Origin: Streptomyces armeniacus
GTDB taxonomy: Bacteria; Actinomycetota; Actinomycetes; Streptomycetales; Streptomycetaceae
Length of the DNA stretch: 64,000 bases
NCBI RefSeq assembly: GCF_003355155.1
Contig: NZ_CP031320.1
Location: 3,649,367-3,713,366, forward strand
Reading direction: 5' to 3'
A program made the position numbers and the translations under genes. Within the stretch, counting starts at the first letter, position 1. Each line of letters opens with the position of its first letter. Below the pieces are notes generated by a model. It had not been told where the DNA came from, searched no databases, and saw nothing but the letters and a program-made list of their open reading frames with translations. Below are positions 1 through 9,820 of this stretch, in pieces.

Positions 1-301
1 ATACGCGTGCGACCACCGGCAGCATTCCGGCCAGATGTACGCCGCCGCCCTCGGCCTCCGCCTTGAGGCGGGCCCCGAGCAGCACGTTCAGACCCGTGGA
101 ATCGCAGAACTCGAGCCGCGAGCAGTCGACGACGAGGCGGTTGTATCCGTCCTCGACGCCCTGTTCCAGCGGTTCCCGCAGCAGATCGGCGGTATGGTGA
201 TCGAGCTCACCCTCGGGTGTCACCACGACGCTGGCGCCCTGGTGTCGTACCTCGACCGTCAGCCGACCCCGGCTGGCGCTGCCGGGCATCCCGCGGTCCA
301 T
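1..301 (-). CDS. STAS-domain anti-sigma factor antagonist (3' end cut by window edge)
   Basis: The visible N-terminal 100 residues form a STAS domain. After a short lead-in they read VEVRHQGASVVVTPEGELDH, then the hallmark CDSTGLNVLLGAR segment, whose serine is the residue phosphorylated by the partner kinase in RsbV/SpoIIAA proteins. When unphosphorylated, such proteins bind an anti-sigma kinase and free a sigma factor. The ATG at 301 has an AAGGGG ribosome-binding site just upstream. The gene is divergent from a SigB/F-family sigma factor, so the two plausibly belong to one partner switch. The C-terminus lies outside the window. Confidence 0.85.
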   Translation of the reverse strand, partial: MDRGMPGSASRGRLTVEVRHQGASVVVTPEGELDHHTADLLREPLEQGVEDGYNRLVVDCSRLEFCDSTGLNVLLGARLKAEAEGGGVHLAGMLPVVARV

Positions 302-559
302 GCACACCCCTTGTGATTGCGAAAAGAGTCACCTCTACTGCCCCCGTCAGGCGATTCGAACCCTACGCCTTCGCCGCCGGGACCGGTACCCCAACAACCC
401 GCACATTAGTGCAAATTTGGACAATCGGGACTTGCCATGCCTGTGCGGAAGCGGGTAGGCCTAGTAGGGACACCGAAACGCGTCGGCTTTGGAGGCGCCG
501 CACTCCGTAGTGCACGTCACGGCTCCGGCAGCCATATGCCGAGAATGATGGAGGACACC

Positions 560-1495
560 ATGTCACCCCGGCTCGACCACGGGATATCGGACTCTGCCGA
601 CCCGGCCGTTCCGGCCCTCACCACGGAACCGGACGCGAGCCCGGACACGACAGCGACCACGTCGGAGGCTGTCGTCGAGGAACTCCTCGACCAGCTCGAC
701 CTCCCCGAGCTCCCCCCGTACGACGAGGTGGGACCGGTGGACGCGCGGGCACTGTCCAAGACCCTCTTCGAGCGGCTCGAGAACCTGGAAGAGGGCACGC
801 ACGAGTACGCGTACGTGCGGAACACGCTGGTCGAACTCAACCTCGCACTGGTCAAGTTCGCCGCCTCGCGCTTCCGCTCCCGCAGCGAGCCGATGGAGGA
901 CATCGTCCAGGTCGGCACCATCGGGCTGATCAAGGCCATCGACCGGTTCGAGACGGGCCGCGGGGTCGAGTTCCCGACGTTCGCGATGCCGACCATCGTC
1001 GGCGAGATCAAGCGCTTCTTCCGGGACACGTCCTGGTCGGTACGGGTGCCCCGGCGCCTGCAGGAGCTCCGCCTCGACCTGGCCAAGGCGGGCGACGAGC
1101 TGGCCCAGCGGCTGGACCGCGCACCGACCGTCGAGGAACTGGCCGAGCGGCTCGGCCTGTCCACCGACGAGGTCGTCGAGGGCATGGCCGCCAGCAACGC
1201 GTACACGGCGAGCTCGCTCGACGCCCAGCCCGAGGAGGACGACACCGAGGGCGCGCTGGCGGACCGTATCGGCTACGAGGACCACGGCCTGGAGGGCATC
1301 GAGTACGTCGAGTCCCTCAAGCCGCTGATCGCCGAACTCCCGCCGCGCGACCGCCGGATACTGTCCCTCCGCTTCGTCGCCAACATGACGCAGTCGGAGA
1401 TCGGCGAGGAGCTCGGCATCTCGCAGATGCACGTCTCCCGGCTGCTGTCGCGGACCCTCGGCAAGCTCCGCAAGGGTCTGATGGTCGAGGAGTGA
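560..1495 (+). CDS. RNA polymerase sigma factor, SigB/SigF/SigI family
   Basis: This 311-residue sigma-70 family protein lacks region 1.1, as is typical of stress and sporulation sigma factors. Region 2 lies at about residues 85-160 and contains DIVQVGTIGLIKAIDRFE, region 3 at about 165-240, and region 4 at about 255-305 with the helix-turn-helix TQSEIGEELGISQMHVSRL. The ATG at 560 is preceded by GGAGG five bases away; upstream in-frame starts lack a site. The first 60 residues are acidic and low in complexity. The order sigma - hutI - hutF - M20 - hutU matches what I recall around sigI (SCO3068-SCO3073) of S. coelicolor, so it may be sigma-I; that is from memory. Control by the divergent STAS protein is inferred. 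Confidence 0.9.
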   Translation: MSPRLDHGISDSADPAVPALTTEPDASPDTTATTSEAVVEELLDQLDLPELPPYDEVGPVDARALSKTLFERLENLEEGTHEYAYVRNTLVELNLALVKFAASRFRSRSEPMEDIVQVGTIGLIKAIDRFETGRGVEFPTFAMPTIVGEIKRFFRDTSWSVRVPRRLQELRLDLAKAGDELAQRLDRAPTVEELAERLGLSTDEVVEGMAASNAYTASSLDAQPEEDDTEGALADRIGYEDHGLEGIEYVESLKPLIAELPPRDRRILSLRFVANMTQSEIGEELGISQMHVSRLLSRTLGKLRKGLMVEE

Positions 1496-1542
1496 CCGCA
1501 CGGTCGCGTTCGCGCCGGGCGGCCGAGCCCCCGTACACCGTC

Positions 1543-1571
1543 GTCCCCGTCCCGCTCGCCGGGACGGGGAC
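1543..1571. terminator. Hairpin terminator between sigma factor and hutI
   Basis: A perfect 11-bp stem (GTCCCCGTCCC / GGGACGGGGAC) with a 7-nt loop lies 48 bases after the sigma-factor stop and before the convergent end of hutI. There is no U-tract, which is usual in Streptomyces. Confidence 0.75.
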
Positions 1572-1583
1572 GTTCGCGTGTAC

Positions 1584-1616
1584 GGGACGTGTGCGGGACG
1601 TATGCGGGACGTATGC
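1584..1616. repeat. Three tandem 11-bp repeats
   Basis: GGGACGTGTGC is followed by two exact copies of GGGACGTATGC between the terminator and the end of hutI. It is non-coding and of unknown function. Confidence 0.7.
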
Positions 1617-1622
1617 GGCCGT

Positions 1623-2798
1623 TCAGACCGTGCGCACGCCGCGCCGCCACACGTCGGTCACCAGCGGAACGCCGGGCCGGTAGGCGAGATGCACGTGCGA
1701 CGGGGCGTCCAGGACGGCGAAGTCCGCGTACGCACCCGGGCCGAGCCGCCCCACGTCCGTACGCCGCAGCGCCCGCGCACCGCCCGCCGTCGCCGCCCAC
1801 ACCGCCTCGTCCGGCGTCATGCCCATCTCGCGCACGGCGATCGCCACGCAGAACGGCACCGACGAAGTGAACGACGACCCCGGATTGCAGTCCGTCGACA
1901 GCGCCACCGTCGCGCCCGCGTCGAGCAGCCGCCGGGCGTCCGGATACTCGGCCCGCGTCGAGAACTCGCAGCCCGGCAGCAGCGTCGCCACCGTGTCGCC
2001 CTGCCCCAGCGCGTCGACGTCCTCGCCGGTGAGATGCGTGCAGTGGTCGGCCGAGGCGGCGCCCAGCTCCACCGCGAGCTGCACCCCGGGGCCGTACGAG
2101 AGCTGGTTCGCGTGCACGCGCGGCTCCAGCCCGCGGGCCCGGCCCGCGGTCAGCACGGCACGCGCCTGGTCGCCGTCGAACGCGCCCTTCTCGCAGAACA
2201 CGTCGACCCAGCGCGCGTACGGCGCGCACGCGTCCAGCATCGGGCCCGTGACCTCCGCGACGTACGCGTCCGGGTCGTCGGCGTACTCCGGCGCGACGAT
2301 GTGCGCGCCGAGGTACGTCACCTCGTCGGTGAGCGCGGCCGCGATCCGTACGGCACGGGCCTCCTGCGGCACCGTCAGCCCGTACCCCGACTTCGTCTCC
2401 AGCGTGGTCGTGCCCTGCCGCAGCGCCTCCCGGATGTGCCGGGCGAGCGTGGCGCTCAGCGCCTCGTCGGACGCGTCGCGGGTGGCGGCGACCGTCGTAC
2501 GGATGCCGCCCGCGCTGTACGGGCGCCCGGACATGCGGGCGTTGAACTCCTGCGTGCGGTCGCCCGCGTAGACCAGGTGCGAGTGCGAATCCACGAAGCC
2601 GGGGACGACGGCGCGGCCCTCGACGTCGTGCGCCGCGTCGGCGGCGGGCGCGTCGGCCTCGCGGCCCGCCCAGACGACGCGGTCGCCCTCGACGACGAGG
2701 GCGGCGTCCTCGACGGCCCCGAGGGGGTCGTGCGGCTGCCCGAGGGCGGCCTCGTTGGTGACGAGGCTGCGAATCCCGTGAATGATGGTCGAGGTCAT
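1623..2798 (-). CDS. hutI: Imidazolonepropionase
   Basis: HutI hydrolyses 4-imidazolone-5-propanoate to N-formimino-L-glutamate, the third step of histidine breakdown, in the cytoplasm. The 391 residues fit the family (about 400). Amidohydrolase metal-binding features are present: [14 protein letters not shown] near residue 70, [10 protein letters not shown] near 130, RVHANQLS near 225, SADHCTHL near 245 and the late aspartate in [11 protein letters not shown] near 305. The ATG at 2798 has a GAGGAG ribosome-binding site. It is the last gene of the leftward hut operon, 88 bases after hutF. Confidence 0.95.
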   Translation of the reverse strand: MTSTIIHGIRSLVTNEAALGQPHDPLGAVEDAALVVEGDRVVWAGREADAPAADAAHDVEGRAVVPGFVDSHSHLVYAGDRTQEFNARMSGRPYSAGGIRTTVAATRDASDEALSATLARHIREALRQGTTTLETKSGYGLTVPQEARAVRIAAALTDEVTYLGAHIVAPEYADDPDAYVAEVTGPMLDACAPYARWVDVFCEKGAFDGDQARAVLTAGRARGLEPRVHANQLSYGPGVQLAVELGAASADHCTHLTGEDVDALGQGDTVATLLPGCEFSTRAEYPDARRLLDAGATVALSTDCNPGSSFTSSVPFCVAIAVREMGMTPDEAVWAATAGGARALRRTDVGRLGPGAYADFAVLDAPSHVHLAYRPGVPLVTDVWRRGVRTV

Positions 2799-2830
2799 CG
2801 TCTACTCCTCGTTGTGGGCAATCGTTCCGC

Positions 2831-2858
2831 CGAACCAGCCCGTCCGGCGTTTGAGGAC
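2831..2858. repeat. Dispersed Streptomyces-type intergenic motif, copy 1
   Basis: The gap between hutF and hutI carries AGCCCGTCCGGCGTTTGAGG, a motif I recognise as highly repeated between genes in Streptomyces. A related copy occurs at 31510-31537. Confidence 0.5.
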
Positions 2859-2886
2859 GAAGCCGGCCCGTTCCCGGGCCGCACCC

Positions 2887-4308
2887 TCACTCCCGCACCG
2901 CCGCGATCGACGTGCGCAGCGCCTCCGCCACATCGCCGACCACCCCGTGCACCCCGTCCCGTACGACGTACCGGCCGCCGACCACCGTGTGGCGTACGTC
3001 CGCGCTGCCCGCCGCGAACACCGCCGCCTCCGTCGCCAGCCGGGGCGGCGGGCCCGCCGTACGGACCGAGTCCAGGGCGACCGTCGTGAAGTCCGCCGGC
3101 GCCCCGCGTTCCAGGCGGCCCGCCTCGGGCCAGCCGAGGGCCGCGTGGCCGTGCTCCGTCGCGGTGCGCAGCAGCTGCGCGGCGGTCCAGTGGCCGCGCG
3201 TACGGGTGCGCAGGCGCTCGTCGAGTTCGAGCGCGCGGGCCTCTTCCAGCAGGTCGATGACGGCGTGGCTGTCGCTGCCCAACGACAGCGGGCTGCCCGC
3301 CCGTTGCAGCGCGACGGCAGGCCCGATGCCGTCGGCCAGGTCGCGTTCGGTGGTGGGGCACATGCACACGCCCGTCGCGGAGCCGCCGAGCAGCGCGATG
3401 TCGGCGTCGGTGAGGTGCGTGGCGTGTACGGCGGTCGTACGCGGGCCCGTGACGCCGTGTTCGGCGAGCAGCTGGGTCGGCGTACGGCCGTACGCCTCGC
3501 GGCAGGCGTCGTTCTCCGCCGTCTGCTCGGAGAGGTGGACGTGCAGGGGCACCCGCCGCTCCTTCGCCCAGCGGGCCACGGTGCCCAACTGTCCGGCGGG
3601 CACGGCGCGTACGGAGTGGACGGCGGCCCCGATGCGGGCGTGGAGGTCGGGACGGAGCGCGTCGACGCGTTCGGCCCAGGCGTCCGCGGTGCCGTCGGAG
3701 AAGCGGAGCTGGTGGGTGCCGGGGGCCTTGCCGAAACCGGCGGAGAGATAGCAGGTGTCGAGGAGGGTGATCCGGATTCCGGCCTCGGTGGCGGCCGCGA
3801 TCAGCGCGTGGCCCATGGCGTTGGGGTCGTCGTAGCGAGTGCCGCCGCGGGCGTGGTGCACGTAGTGGAACTCGCCCACGGCGGTGATCCCCGCGAGCGC
3901 CATCTCGGCGTACACGGCGCGCGCGAGCGCGAAGTACGTGTCGGGGGTGAGCCGGGCGGCGACCTGGTACATCACCTCACGCCACGTCCAGAACGTGCCC
4001 GAGCCGACCTGGACGGTGCCGCGCAGGGCGCGGTGGAAGGCGTGGCTGTGGGCGTTGGCGAGGCCGGGGACGGTGAGGCCGCGCAGCGGCACGTCGGACG
4101 CGGCGGGCGCGTGCACGCCCGTGCGTACGGCGGTGATCCGGCCGGCGGCCACGTCCAGGGCGACGCCGGGCTCGACGGTCCCGTTCAGCCAGGCGTACTC
4201 GGCCCAGTAGGTCACGTCGGGCCCGGGACCGCCCGGATCGGGACTGTCCGGTCCGGGACCGCCGGGAGCGGGATCGTCCGGCACGGATCCGTCCGTCACT
4301 GCTGGCAC
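2887..4308 (-). CDS. hutF: Formimidoylglutamate deiminase
   Basis: HutF deaminates N-formimino-L-glutamate to N-formyl-L-glutamate plus ammonia. The protein has 473 residues against about 450 for the family. The amidohydrolase metal site is visible: VPGLANAHSHAFHRALRGT (around residues 75-95), PLHVHLSEQ, TAVHATHLTD and the late aspartate in LSLGSDSHA. The first 30 residues are a Gly/Pro/Asp repeat and probably disordered. The start at 4308 overlaps the stop of the upstream M20 gene by 13 bases, so translation is probably coupled. HutF implies the five-step histidine route ending in glutamate and formate. Confidence 0.93.
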   Translation of the reverse strand: MPAVTDGSVPDDPAPGGPGPDSPDPGGPGPDVTYWAEYAWLNGTVEPGVALDVAAGRITAVRTGVHAPAASDVPLRGLTVPGLANAHSHAFHRALRGTVQVGSGTFWTWREVMYQVAARLTPDTYFALARAVYAEMALAGITAVGEFHYVHHARGGTRYDDPNAMGHALIAAATEAGIRITLLDTCYLSAGFGKAPGTHQLRFSDGTADAWAERVDALRPDLHARIGAAVHSVRAVPAGQLGTVARWAKERRVPLHVHLSEQTAENDACREAYGRTPTQLLAEHGVTGPRTTAVHATHLTDADIALLGGSATGVCMCPTTERDLADGIGPAVALQRAGSPLSLGSDSHAVIDLLEEARALELDERLRTRTRGHWTAAQLLRTATEHGHAALGWPEAGRLERGAPADFTTVALDSVRTAGPPPRLATEAAVFAAGSADVRHTVVGGRYVVRDGVHGVVGDVAEALRTSIAAVRE

Positions 4309-5669
4309 GCCAGTCCCTCCAGCACGTCGGCGAGCGCGGTCACCCCGGCCACGCAGTCGTCCTCCTCGGCGAACTCCGCCGGCGAGTGCGAGACCCCCGT
4401 CGGGTTGCGTACGTACAGCATGGCCGTCGGCACCGCCGCGGACAGGATTCCCGCGTCGTGTCCCGCGCCCGTCGGCAGGACCGGTACGCCCTCCCCCAGC
4501 CGTTCCGCGATCCGGTCCCGCAGCCCGTGCGCGAACTCGACCACCGGTGTGAACGACTCCCGGCTGACCAGCACCTCGACGCCGTCCCGTGCCCCGCGTT
4601 CCGCCGCGGCCTTCTCGATCTCCGCGACGACCGCCGCCAGCGTCTCCTCGTCGGCAGCGCGCGAGTCGAGCCAGCCGCGTACGAGCGAGGGGATGGCGTT
4701 GACGCCGTTCGGTTCGACGGCGACCTTGCCGAAGGTGGCGAGGGCGCCCGCGAGCCGGGCCTTCTTGCGGGCGGCCAGCACCGTGTTGGCGTACGTGAGC
4801 ATCGGGTCACGGCGGTCGTCGATACGGGTGGTGCCCGCGTGGTTGGCCTCGCCGTGGAAGTCGAACCGCCAGCGCCCGTGCGGCCAGATGGCCGAGGCCA
4901 CGCCGACCGGGTGCGCGGTGTCCGCGAGCGCGCGGCCCTGCTCGACGTGGAGTTCGACGAACGCGCCGATGCCCGCGAGCCGTTCGGGGTCGGGGCCGAT
5001 GGCCTCCGGGTCGTACCCGGCGCCCTCCATCGCCTGCCGCAGCGAGACGCCGTCGCCGTCGCGCAGCGCGTGCGCCTGCTCCACGCCGAGCTGCCCGGCC
5101 GTCAGCCGGGAGCCGACGCAGGCGAGGCCGAACCGGGCGCCCTCCTCGTCGCCGAAGTTGACGACGGCGAGGGGCTTGGCGGGCCGGGCTCCGCGCGCGC
5201 GGAGCTCGTCCAAGGCGGCGAAGGCGGAGACGACGCCGAGGGGGCCGTCGAACGCACCACCGTCCGGTACGGAGTCCAGATGCGAGCCGGTGACCACGGC
5301 GTCCCCCACCGCACCCGCGCCCGTACGCGCACCCCGATCCGCGCCCGTACGCGCGCCCGGATCCGCCTCCGTACGCGCGCCGGCACCCGTACGGGGCTCG
5401 CCGAGCCATGCCCACTGGTTGCCGTTCCGGTCCAGTTCGTACGTCAGCCCGCGCGCCTCCGCCTGTGCCGTGAACCAGGCGCGGCAGTCGGCGTCGGCGG
5501 CGGTCCAGGCGTAGCGGCGGTAGCCGCCGCTGTGGGAGTCCCGTCCGAGCGCGGCCAGTTCGCGCCACATCTCCTGGAACGACGGCGGCCTGCCCGTACC
5601 CCCGGAGGCCGTACCCCCGGGAGCCGTGCCCCCGAGAGCCGTGCCCCCGGAGGCACCGGCACCCGTCAC
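4296..5669 (-). CDS. M20-family amidohydrolase (allantoate amidohydrolase-like) in the hut operon
   Basis: This 457-residue protein belongs to the M20 allantoate amidohydrolase/N-carbamoyl-amino-acid hydrolase group. Metal-site segments include [52 protein letters not shown] and, near the end, [11 protein letters not shown]. It starts with GTG in a GTGA overlap with the hutU stop and overlaps hutF downstream. It sits exactly where an N-formylglutamate deformylase (HutG) is needed and no other HutG candidate is present, so I infer that it releases formate and glutamate. The literal family name, allantoate amidohydrolase, may therefore mislead. It has a Gly/Thr-rich N-terminus and an internal Ala-Arg-Thr-Gly repeat at about residues 95-115. 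Confidence 0.85.
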   Translation of the reverse strand: MTGAGASGGTALGGTAPGGTASGGTGRPPSFQEMWRELAALGRDSHSGGYRRYAWTAADADCRAWFTAQAEARGLTYELDRNGNQWAWLGEPRTGAGARTEADPGARTGADRGARTGAGAVGDAVVTGSHLDSVPDGGAFDGPLGVVSAFAALDELRARGARPAKPLAVVNFGDEEGARFGLACVGSRLTAGQLGVEQAHALRDGDGVSLRQAMEGAGYDPEAIGPDPERLAGIGAFVELHVEQGRALADTAHPVGVASAIWPHGRWRFDFHGEANHAGTTRIDDRRDPMLTYANTVLAARKKARLAGALATFGKVAVEPNGVNAIPSLVRGWLDSRAADEETLAAVVAEIEKAAAERGARDGVEVLVSRESFTPVVEFAHGLRDRIAERLGEGVPVLPTGAGHDAGILSAAVPTAMLYVRNPTGVSHSPAEFAEEDDCVAGVTALADVLEGLACQQ

Positions 5670-7351
5670 GCCGTGCCCCCCGACTCGCGCATCGGCACCC
5701 GTACGCCGCGCTCCGCCGCGATCTCCTCGGCCCGCTCGTATCCGGCGTCGACGTGCCGGATGACGCCCATGCCCGGGTCGTTCGTCAGCACCCGGCGCAG
5801 CTTCTCGCCCGCCTGCTGCGTGCCGTCCGCGACCGTCACCTGGCCCGCGTGCAGGGAGCGTCCCATGCCCACGCCGCCGCCGTGGTGGACGGAGACCCAG
5901 GAGGCGCCGGAGGCGACGTTCACCATGGCGTTGAGCAGCGGCCAGTCGGCGATCGCGTCGGAGCCGTCCCGCATGGCCTCCGTCTCGCGGTACGGGGAGG
6001 CGACGGAGCCGCAGTCGAGGTGGTCGCGGCCGAGGACGAGCGGGGCGGCGAGTTCACCGGAGGCGACCATGTCGTTGAAGCGTTCGCCGGCCTTCGCGCG
6101 CTCGCCGTAGCCGAGCCAGCAGATGCGGGCGGGGAGGCCCTGGAAGTGCACGCGCTCCCCGGCGAGCTTCAGCCAGCGGGCCAGCGAGGCGTTCTCCGGG
6201 AAGAGTTCGAGCAGCGCGCGGTCGGTCGCCGCGATGTCCTTCGGGTCGCCGGACAGTGCCGCCCACCGGAACGGGCCCTTGCCCTCGCAGAACAGCGGCC
6301 GGATGTACGCGGGGACGAAGCCCGGGAAGTCGAAAGCCCGCGCGTAGCCGCCCGTCCTGGCCTCGCCGCGGATCGAGTTGCCGTAGTCGAAGACCTCGGC
6401 GCCCGCGTCCATGAAGCCCACCATCGCCTCGACGTGCCGGGCCATGGACTCCTGTGCGCGCGCTGTGAAGTCGGCGGGCTTCGCGGCGGCGTACGCGGCC
6501 ATCTCGTCGAACTCGACGCCCAGTGGCAGATACGCGAGCGGGTCGTGCGCCGACGTCTGGTCGGTCACGATGTCGACGGGCGCGCCCCGCGCGAGCAGCC
6601 GCGGCAGCACCTCCGCGGCGTTGCCGAGCACGCCGACGGACAGCGGGCGGCGCGCGTTCCGCGCCTCCTCCGTCAGCCGCAGTGCCTCGTCGAGGGAGTC
6701 GGCGTGAACGTCGAGGTAACCGTGCTCCCTGCGGCGCTCGATTCGCGAGGGGTCGCACTCGACGCAGAGGGCGACGCCGCCGTTCATGGTGACGGCGAGC
6801 GGCTGCGCGCCGCCCATGCCGCCGAGCCCGGCGGTGAGGGTGAGCGTCCCGGCGAGGGTGCCGTCCGCCGTGCGGCCCTCGCGCGTGAGCTTGGCGGCGA
6901 CGGCGGCGAACGTCTCGTACGTGCCCTGGAGGATGCCCTGCGTGCCGATGTAGATCCACGAACCGGCGGTCATCTGCCCGTACATGGTGAGGCCGAGGGC
7001 GTCGAGGCGGCGGAACTCCTCCCAGTTCGCCCAGTCGCCGACCAGGTTGGAGTTGGCGAGGAGCACCCGCGGCGCCCACTCGTGGGTCTGCATGACGCCG
7101 ACCGGGCGGCCGGACTGGACGAGCATCGTCTCGTCGTCCCGGAGCGTCTCCAGGGTGCGCACCATGGCGTCGAACGAGCCCCAGTCGCGGGCGGCCTTCC
7201 CGGTGCCGCCGTAGACGACGAGCTGGTCCGGGTGCTCGGCGACCTCCGGGTCCAGGTTGTTCTGGAGCATCCGGAGGGCGGCCTCCTGCTGCCACCCCCG
7301 TGCACTGAGCCGGGTGCCGCGCGGTGCGCGTACCGGTCGGGGTCCTGACAT
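5666..7351 (-). CDS. hutU: Urocanate hydratase
   Basis: HutU converts urocanate to imidazolonepropionate using tightly bound NAD+. The 561 residues match the family (about 555). Conserved stretches include [26 protein letters not shown] (dinucleotide-binding Gly motif), [29 protein letters not shown] and [14 protein letters not shown], which holds the conserved active-site-region cysteine. I chose the ATG at 7351 because GGGAGG stands just upstream; the reading frame stays open far beyond it, but that stretch resembles nothing. It is first in the operon hutU-M20-hutF-hutI. Histidine ammonia-lyase (hutH) is not in this window. Confidence 0.96.
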   Translation of the reverse strand: MSGPRPVRAPRGTRLSARGWQQEAALRMLQNNLDPEVAEHPDQLVVYGGTGKAARDWGSFDAMVRTLETLRDDETMLVQSGRPVGVMQTHEWAPRVLLANSNLVGDWANWEEFRRLDALGLTMYGQMTAGSWIYIGTQGILQGTYETFAAVAAKLTREGRTADGTLAGTLTLTAGLGGMGGAQPLAVTMNGGVALCVECDPSRIERRREHGYLDVHADSLDEALRLTEEARNARRPLSVGVLGNAAEVLPRLLARGAPVDIVTDQTSAHDPLAYLPLGVEFDEMAAYAAAKPADFTARAQESMARHVEAMVGFMDAGAEVFDYGNSIRGEARTGGYARAFDFPGFVPAYIRPLFCEGKGPFRWAALSGDPKDIAATDRALLELFPENASLARWLKLAGERVHFQGLPARICWLGYGERAKAGERFNDMVASGELAAPLVLGRDHLDCGSVASPYRETEAMRDGSDAIADWPLLNAMVNVASGASWVSVHHGGGVGMGRSLHAGQVTVADGTQQAGEKLRRVLTNDPGMGVIRHVDAGYERAEEIAAERGVRVPMRESGGTA

Positions 7352-7387
7352 GGCCCTGCCTCCCGTCGACGGAAACGTCAGCGTTCT

Positions 7388-7418
7388 ATTCATACACCCT
7401 ACGGAGTGAATATTTTCA
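7388..7418. promoter_or_regulatory. Overlapping palindromes on the hut promoter (candidate operator)
   Basis: ATTCA (7388-7392) and TGAAT (7407-7411) form one inverted repeat with a 14-bp centre. TGAATATTTTCA (7407-7418) forms a second, tighter one sharing a half-site. Both cover the -10/spacer region of the predicted hutU promoter and the 5' side of the divergent gene, which suits a repressor site. The cognate regulator is unknown. Confidence 0.4.
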
Positions 7419-7423
7419 GTCAA
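7396..7423 (-). promoter_or_regulatory. Predicted hutU promoter
   Basis: Reading leftward, TTGACT (7423-7418), a 16-bp spacer and TAGGGT (7401-7396) form a good vegetative-type promoter about 45 bases before the hutU start. Confidence 0.55.
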
Positions 7424-7468
7424 CAACCACGCTGGGATTCGGCACCGGCATCGTGCTTGTGTGGCTGC

Positions 7469-8905
7469 ATGGACCACGCACATCCCGCCGCATCCGCCGC
7501 ATCCGCAGCTCCCGAGGCGCCCGCCACCGCGCACGCCGGCGCCCTGGCCGCCCGCCGGGACCGGGCCGTACGCGCCGCCGTCGCCCAGGGCCTGGTGGAC
7601 GACGCCCGGCAGCCCGTCGCCGCGCTCCTGGACGTGGCGTCCGTACGGGAGTCGGCCGCCGCCCTCCGTACGGCTTTCGCCGCCGTGACCGCCGACGGCC
7701 AGGACGTCCTGCACACCTTCGCCGTCAAGGCCGCCGCCCTCGTGCCCGTACTGCGGCTGCTGACCGACTGCGGCATCGGCGCCGAGGTGGCCAGCCCCGG
7801 CGAACTGGCGCTGGCCCGCGCCGCAGGCGTGAGCCCCGCCCGTACGGTCCTCGACAGCCCCGCCAAGACCGGCGCCGAGCTCTCCGAGGCGCTCGCACTC
7901 GGCATCGCCGTCAACGCCGACAACCCCCAGGAGCTGTCGCGCCTCGACGCGCTCCGCCCCTCCCCCGCCGCGCGGCTCGGGCTGCGCGTCAACCCGCAGC
8001 TGGGCGGCGGCGCCATCGACGCGATGAGCACGGCGACCGCCACCTCCAAGTTCGGCGTCGCGCTGCGCGACGAGGGCGCGCGCGACTGGGTCGTACGCGC
8101 CTACCGCGAGCGCCCCTGGCTGACCCGGCTGCACTGCCACGTCGGCTCGCAAGGCATGGCGCTGGACGCGATGGCGGCGGGCGTACGGGCCACGTACGAG
8201 CTGGCCGAGGAGATCAACGCCGCCGCCGGGCGCCGGCAGATCGACACCCTCGACATCGGCGGCGGCCTCCCGGTGAACTTCGCCTCCGACGAGACCTCGC
8301 CCACCTTCGACGCGTACGCCCGTCACCTGGCCCGTACGGTGCCGGGGCTGTTCGACGGGCGGTACGCGCTGGTCACCGAGTTCGGGCGGGCGCTGCTCGC
8401 CCGCGCGGGCACGGTGCTGGCACGCGTCGAGTACGCCAAGTCGGCCGGCGGGCGCGCGATCGCGGTGACGCACGCGGGCGCGCAGGTCGCGGTCCGTACG
8501 GTCTTCGCGCCTGACGCGTGGCCGCTGCGCGTGCGGGCGTACGACGCGCAGGGGCGGCCGAAGGACGCACCGGCCGTACGGCAGGACATCGCGGGCCCGT
8601 GCTGCTTCGCGGGCGACCTGGTGGCGCGCGACCGCGAGCTGCCGCTGCTGGCGGCGGGGGACCACGCGGCGCTGCTGGACACGGGCGCGTACTACTTCTC
8701 CAACCCGTTCGGCTACAACTCGCTGCCCCGGCCGGGGGTTTACGGCTTCACGTGCGACGACGCCCCTCGGGAGAGGGAGAGCGCGAACGGGCAGGACGGC
8801 GGTGCGGCGGCGGCCGCGGTGCGGTTCCTCCCCGTACGCGAGCCGCAGACCCTCGACGACATCGTGGCCGAATCGGGCGGTGCGCGGCGCGACGCGCTGC
8901 TCTGA
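7469..8905 (+). CDS. PLP-dependent decarboxylase, diaminopimelate-decarboxylase-like
   Basis: A fold-type III (alanine-racemase-like) decarboxylase. With the ATG at 7469 it has 478 residues, and Lys87 in HTFAVKA is the expected Schiff-base lysine. HCHVGSQ, the Gly-rich phosphate-binding [19 protein letters not shown] and the C-terminal CCFAGDL (active-site Cys of the partner subunit) follow. The family includes LysA and related ornithine/arginine decarboxylases; the diverged lysine segment makes me doubt housekeeping LysA, so the substrate is open. A GTG at 7406 would add 21 residues but overlaps the palindromes. It is divergent from hutU and may share its control. Confidence 0.8.
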   Translation: MDHAHPAASAASAAPEAPATAHAGALAARRDRAVRAAVAQGLVDDARQPVAALLDVASVRESAAALRTAFAAVTADGQDVLHTFAVKAAALVPVLRLLTDCGIGAEVASPGELALARAAGVSPARTVLDSPAKTGAELSEALALGIAVNADNPQELSRLDALRPSPAARLGLRVNPQLGGGAIDAMSTATATSKFGVALRDEGARDWVVRAYRERPWLTRLHCHVGSQGMALDAMAAGVRATYELAEEINAAAGRRQIDTLDIGGGLPVNFASDETSPTFDAYARHLARTVPGLFDGRYALVTEFGRALLARAGTVLARVEYAKSAGGRAIAVTHAGAQVAVRTVFAPDAWPLRVRAYDAQGRPKDAPAVRQDIAGPCCFAGDLVARDRELPLLAAGDHAALLDTGAYYFSNPFGYNSLPRPGVYGFTCDDAPRERESANGQDGGAAAAAVRFLPVREPQTLDDIVAESGGARRDALL

Positions 8906-8969
8906 CGGGCGGCGGGCCCGCCCAGTGCCCGCTGCCCGGCGGCCCCGCCGCCCCGCCCGCCGGTTCCGC

Positions 8970-9659
8970 TCAGGAGCCGGCGGTGCCCGTCCCGGCCGTG
9001 CTCCCCGTGCTCCCCGTGCTCCCCGTGCCGGTGCGCGCCGCGCGCGCGGTGCCCGCTTTGGCCACCGTGCCGCCCTTCGCCGTACGGCCGCGTGCCCGCG
9101 CCCGCTTGCCGCCGCCCTCCGCGGCGTCACCGGCCAGCGGCCCGGTGGTCATCCAGCCGCGCACCTCCTTGCGCGCCGGACTGCGGCCGTCCACCCACTC
9201 GGGGCGCACCCACAGCAGCTGCTCGTTGCGCAGCTCCCAGCGCCCGAGCCAGACGGACTTCGCCCACAGTCCGGCGCCCGCTCCGGCCAGTACGGCGCCG
9301 CCCGCGGCCGGGACGGCCACGGACGACGCGACCGCCGCCAGGAAGCCCAGGCCCAGCCACCAGCGGTGCGCCCGCCGCCACTCCCGTACGGTCACCGCGC
9401 GGTCCCGCAGCACCGCCCACTTCCCGGCGGTGGTCAGCGCGCCCAGCAGACCGCGGCAGCGCCGGCGGCGTACGGCGAACGCGGCCGCCGCGGCGCACAG
9501 GAACAGCACCGCCCCCAGCAGCACCCCGATCCGCCGCCCGGACCAGCCGGGCACCGCCAGACCGACGCCCGCGGCCAGCACCCCGGTCCACCACCAGGCA
9601 CCCGCGGCCGCCCGCAGATACACCGCCACCCGCGCCAACGCATACGACCCGCGCCCCAC
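8970..9659 (-). CDS. Hypothetical membrane protein with basic tail
   Basis: I do not recognise this 229-residue protein. It shows two pairs of hydrophobic segments (about residues 18-36 with 45-62, and 98-116 with 118-133) joined by Arg-rich loops, then a charged segment ([20 protein letters not shown]). The tail of about 60 residues contains Lys/Arg/Ala followed by Gly-Ser-Thr repeats. GTG at 9659 is chosen because GAGAGGGGAG stands just upstream; the frame is open further back without recognisable protein. It converges with the decarboxylase gene and is divergent from the APC permease. Confidence 0.65.
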   Translation of the reverse strand: MGRGSYALARVAVYLRAAAGAWWWTGVLAAGVGLAVPGWSGRRIGVLLGAVLFLCAAAAAFAVRRRRCRGLLGALTTAGKWAVLRDRAVTVREWRRAHRWWLGLGFLAAVASSVAVPAAGGAVLAGAGAGLWAKSVWLGRWELRNEQLLWVRPEWVDGRSPARKEVRGWMTTGPLAGDAAEGGGKRARARGRTAKGGTVAKAGTARAARTGTGSTGSTGSTAGTGTAGS

Positions 9660-9820
9660 TGCACGCTCCCCTCTCCGTCTGTCTCCGTCTGTCCGTGCTT
9701 CTTCGCTTCTTCGTCCTGCTTCGTGTGCTTCCGTACGACCACGTCGTACGGAGTCGCCTTCTGTCCTCCCCGTCCCGGCGCAGCAGGGTAGTGAACGCGG
9801 ATGAGAATTGCCTGAGTCCC

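Noticed and set aside
386-391. A GGGTAC hexamer resembling the -10 box of SigB/F-type promoters before the STAS gene.
   Set aside because: No matching GNNT -35 element was found at 14-16 bases, and the hexamer is common by chance.
337-400. A tRNA-like T-loop (GGTTCGAATC) read leftward near 350.
   Set aside because: The flanking bases do not pair as a T-stem or acceptor stem and no anticodon arm can be drawn.
2782-5514. A 910-codon rightward frame opposite hutF and the M20 gene.
   Set aside because: It is the complementary shadow of two recognisable enzymes and matches no family.
7352-9130. Extension of the hutU frame by about 590 codons upstream.
   Set aside because: The extension is Arg/Gly/Ala-rich antisense to the decarboxylase gene; hutU has a good start and ribosome-binding site at 7351.
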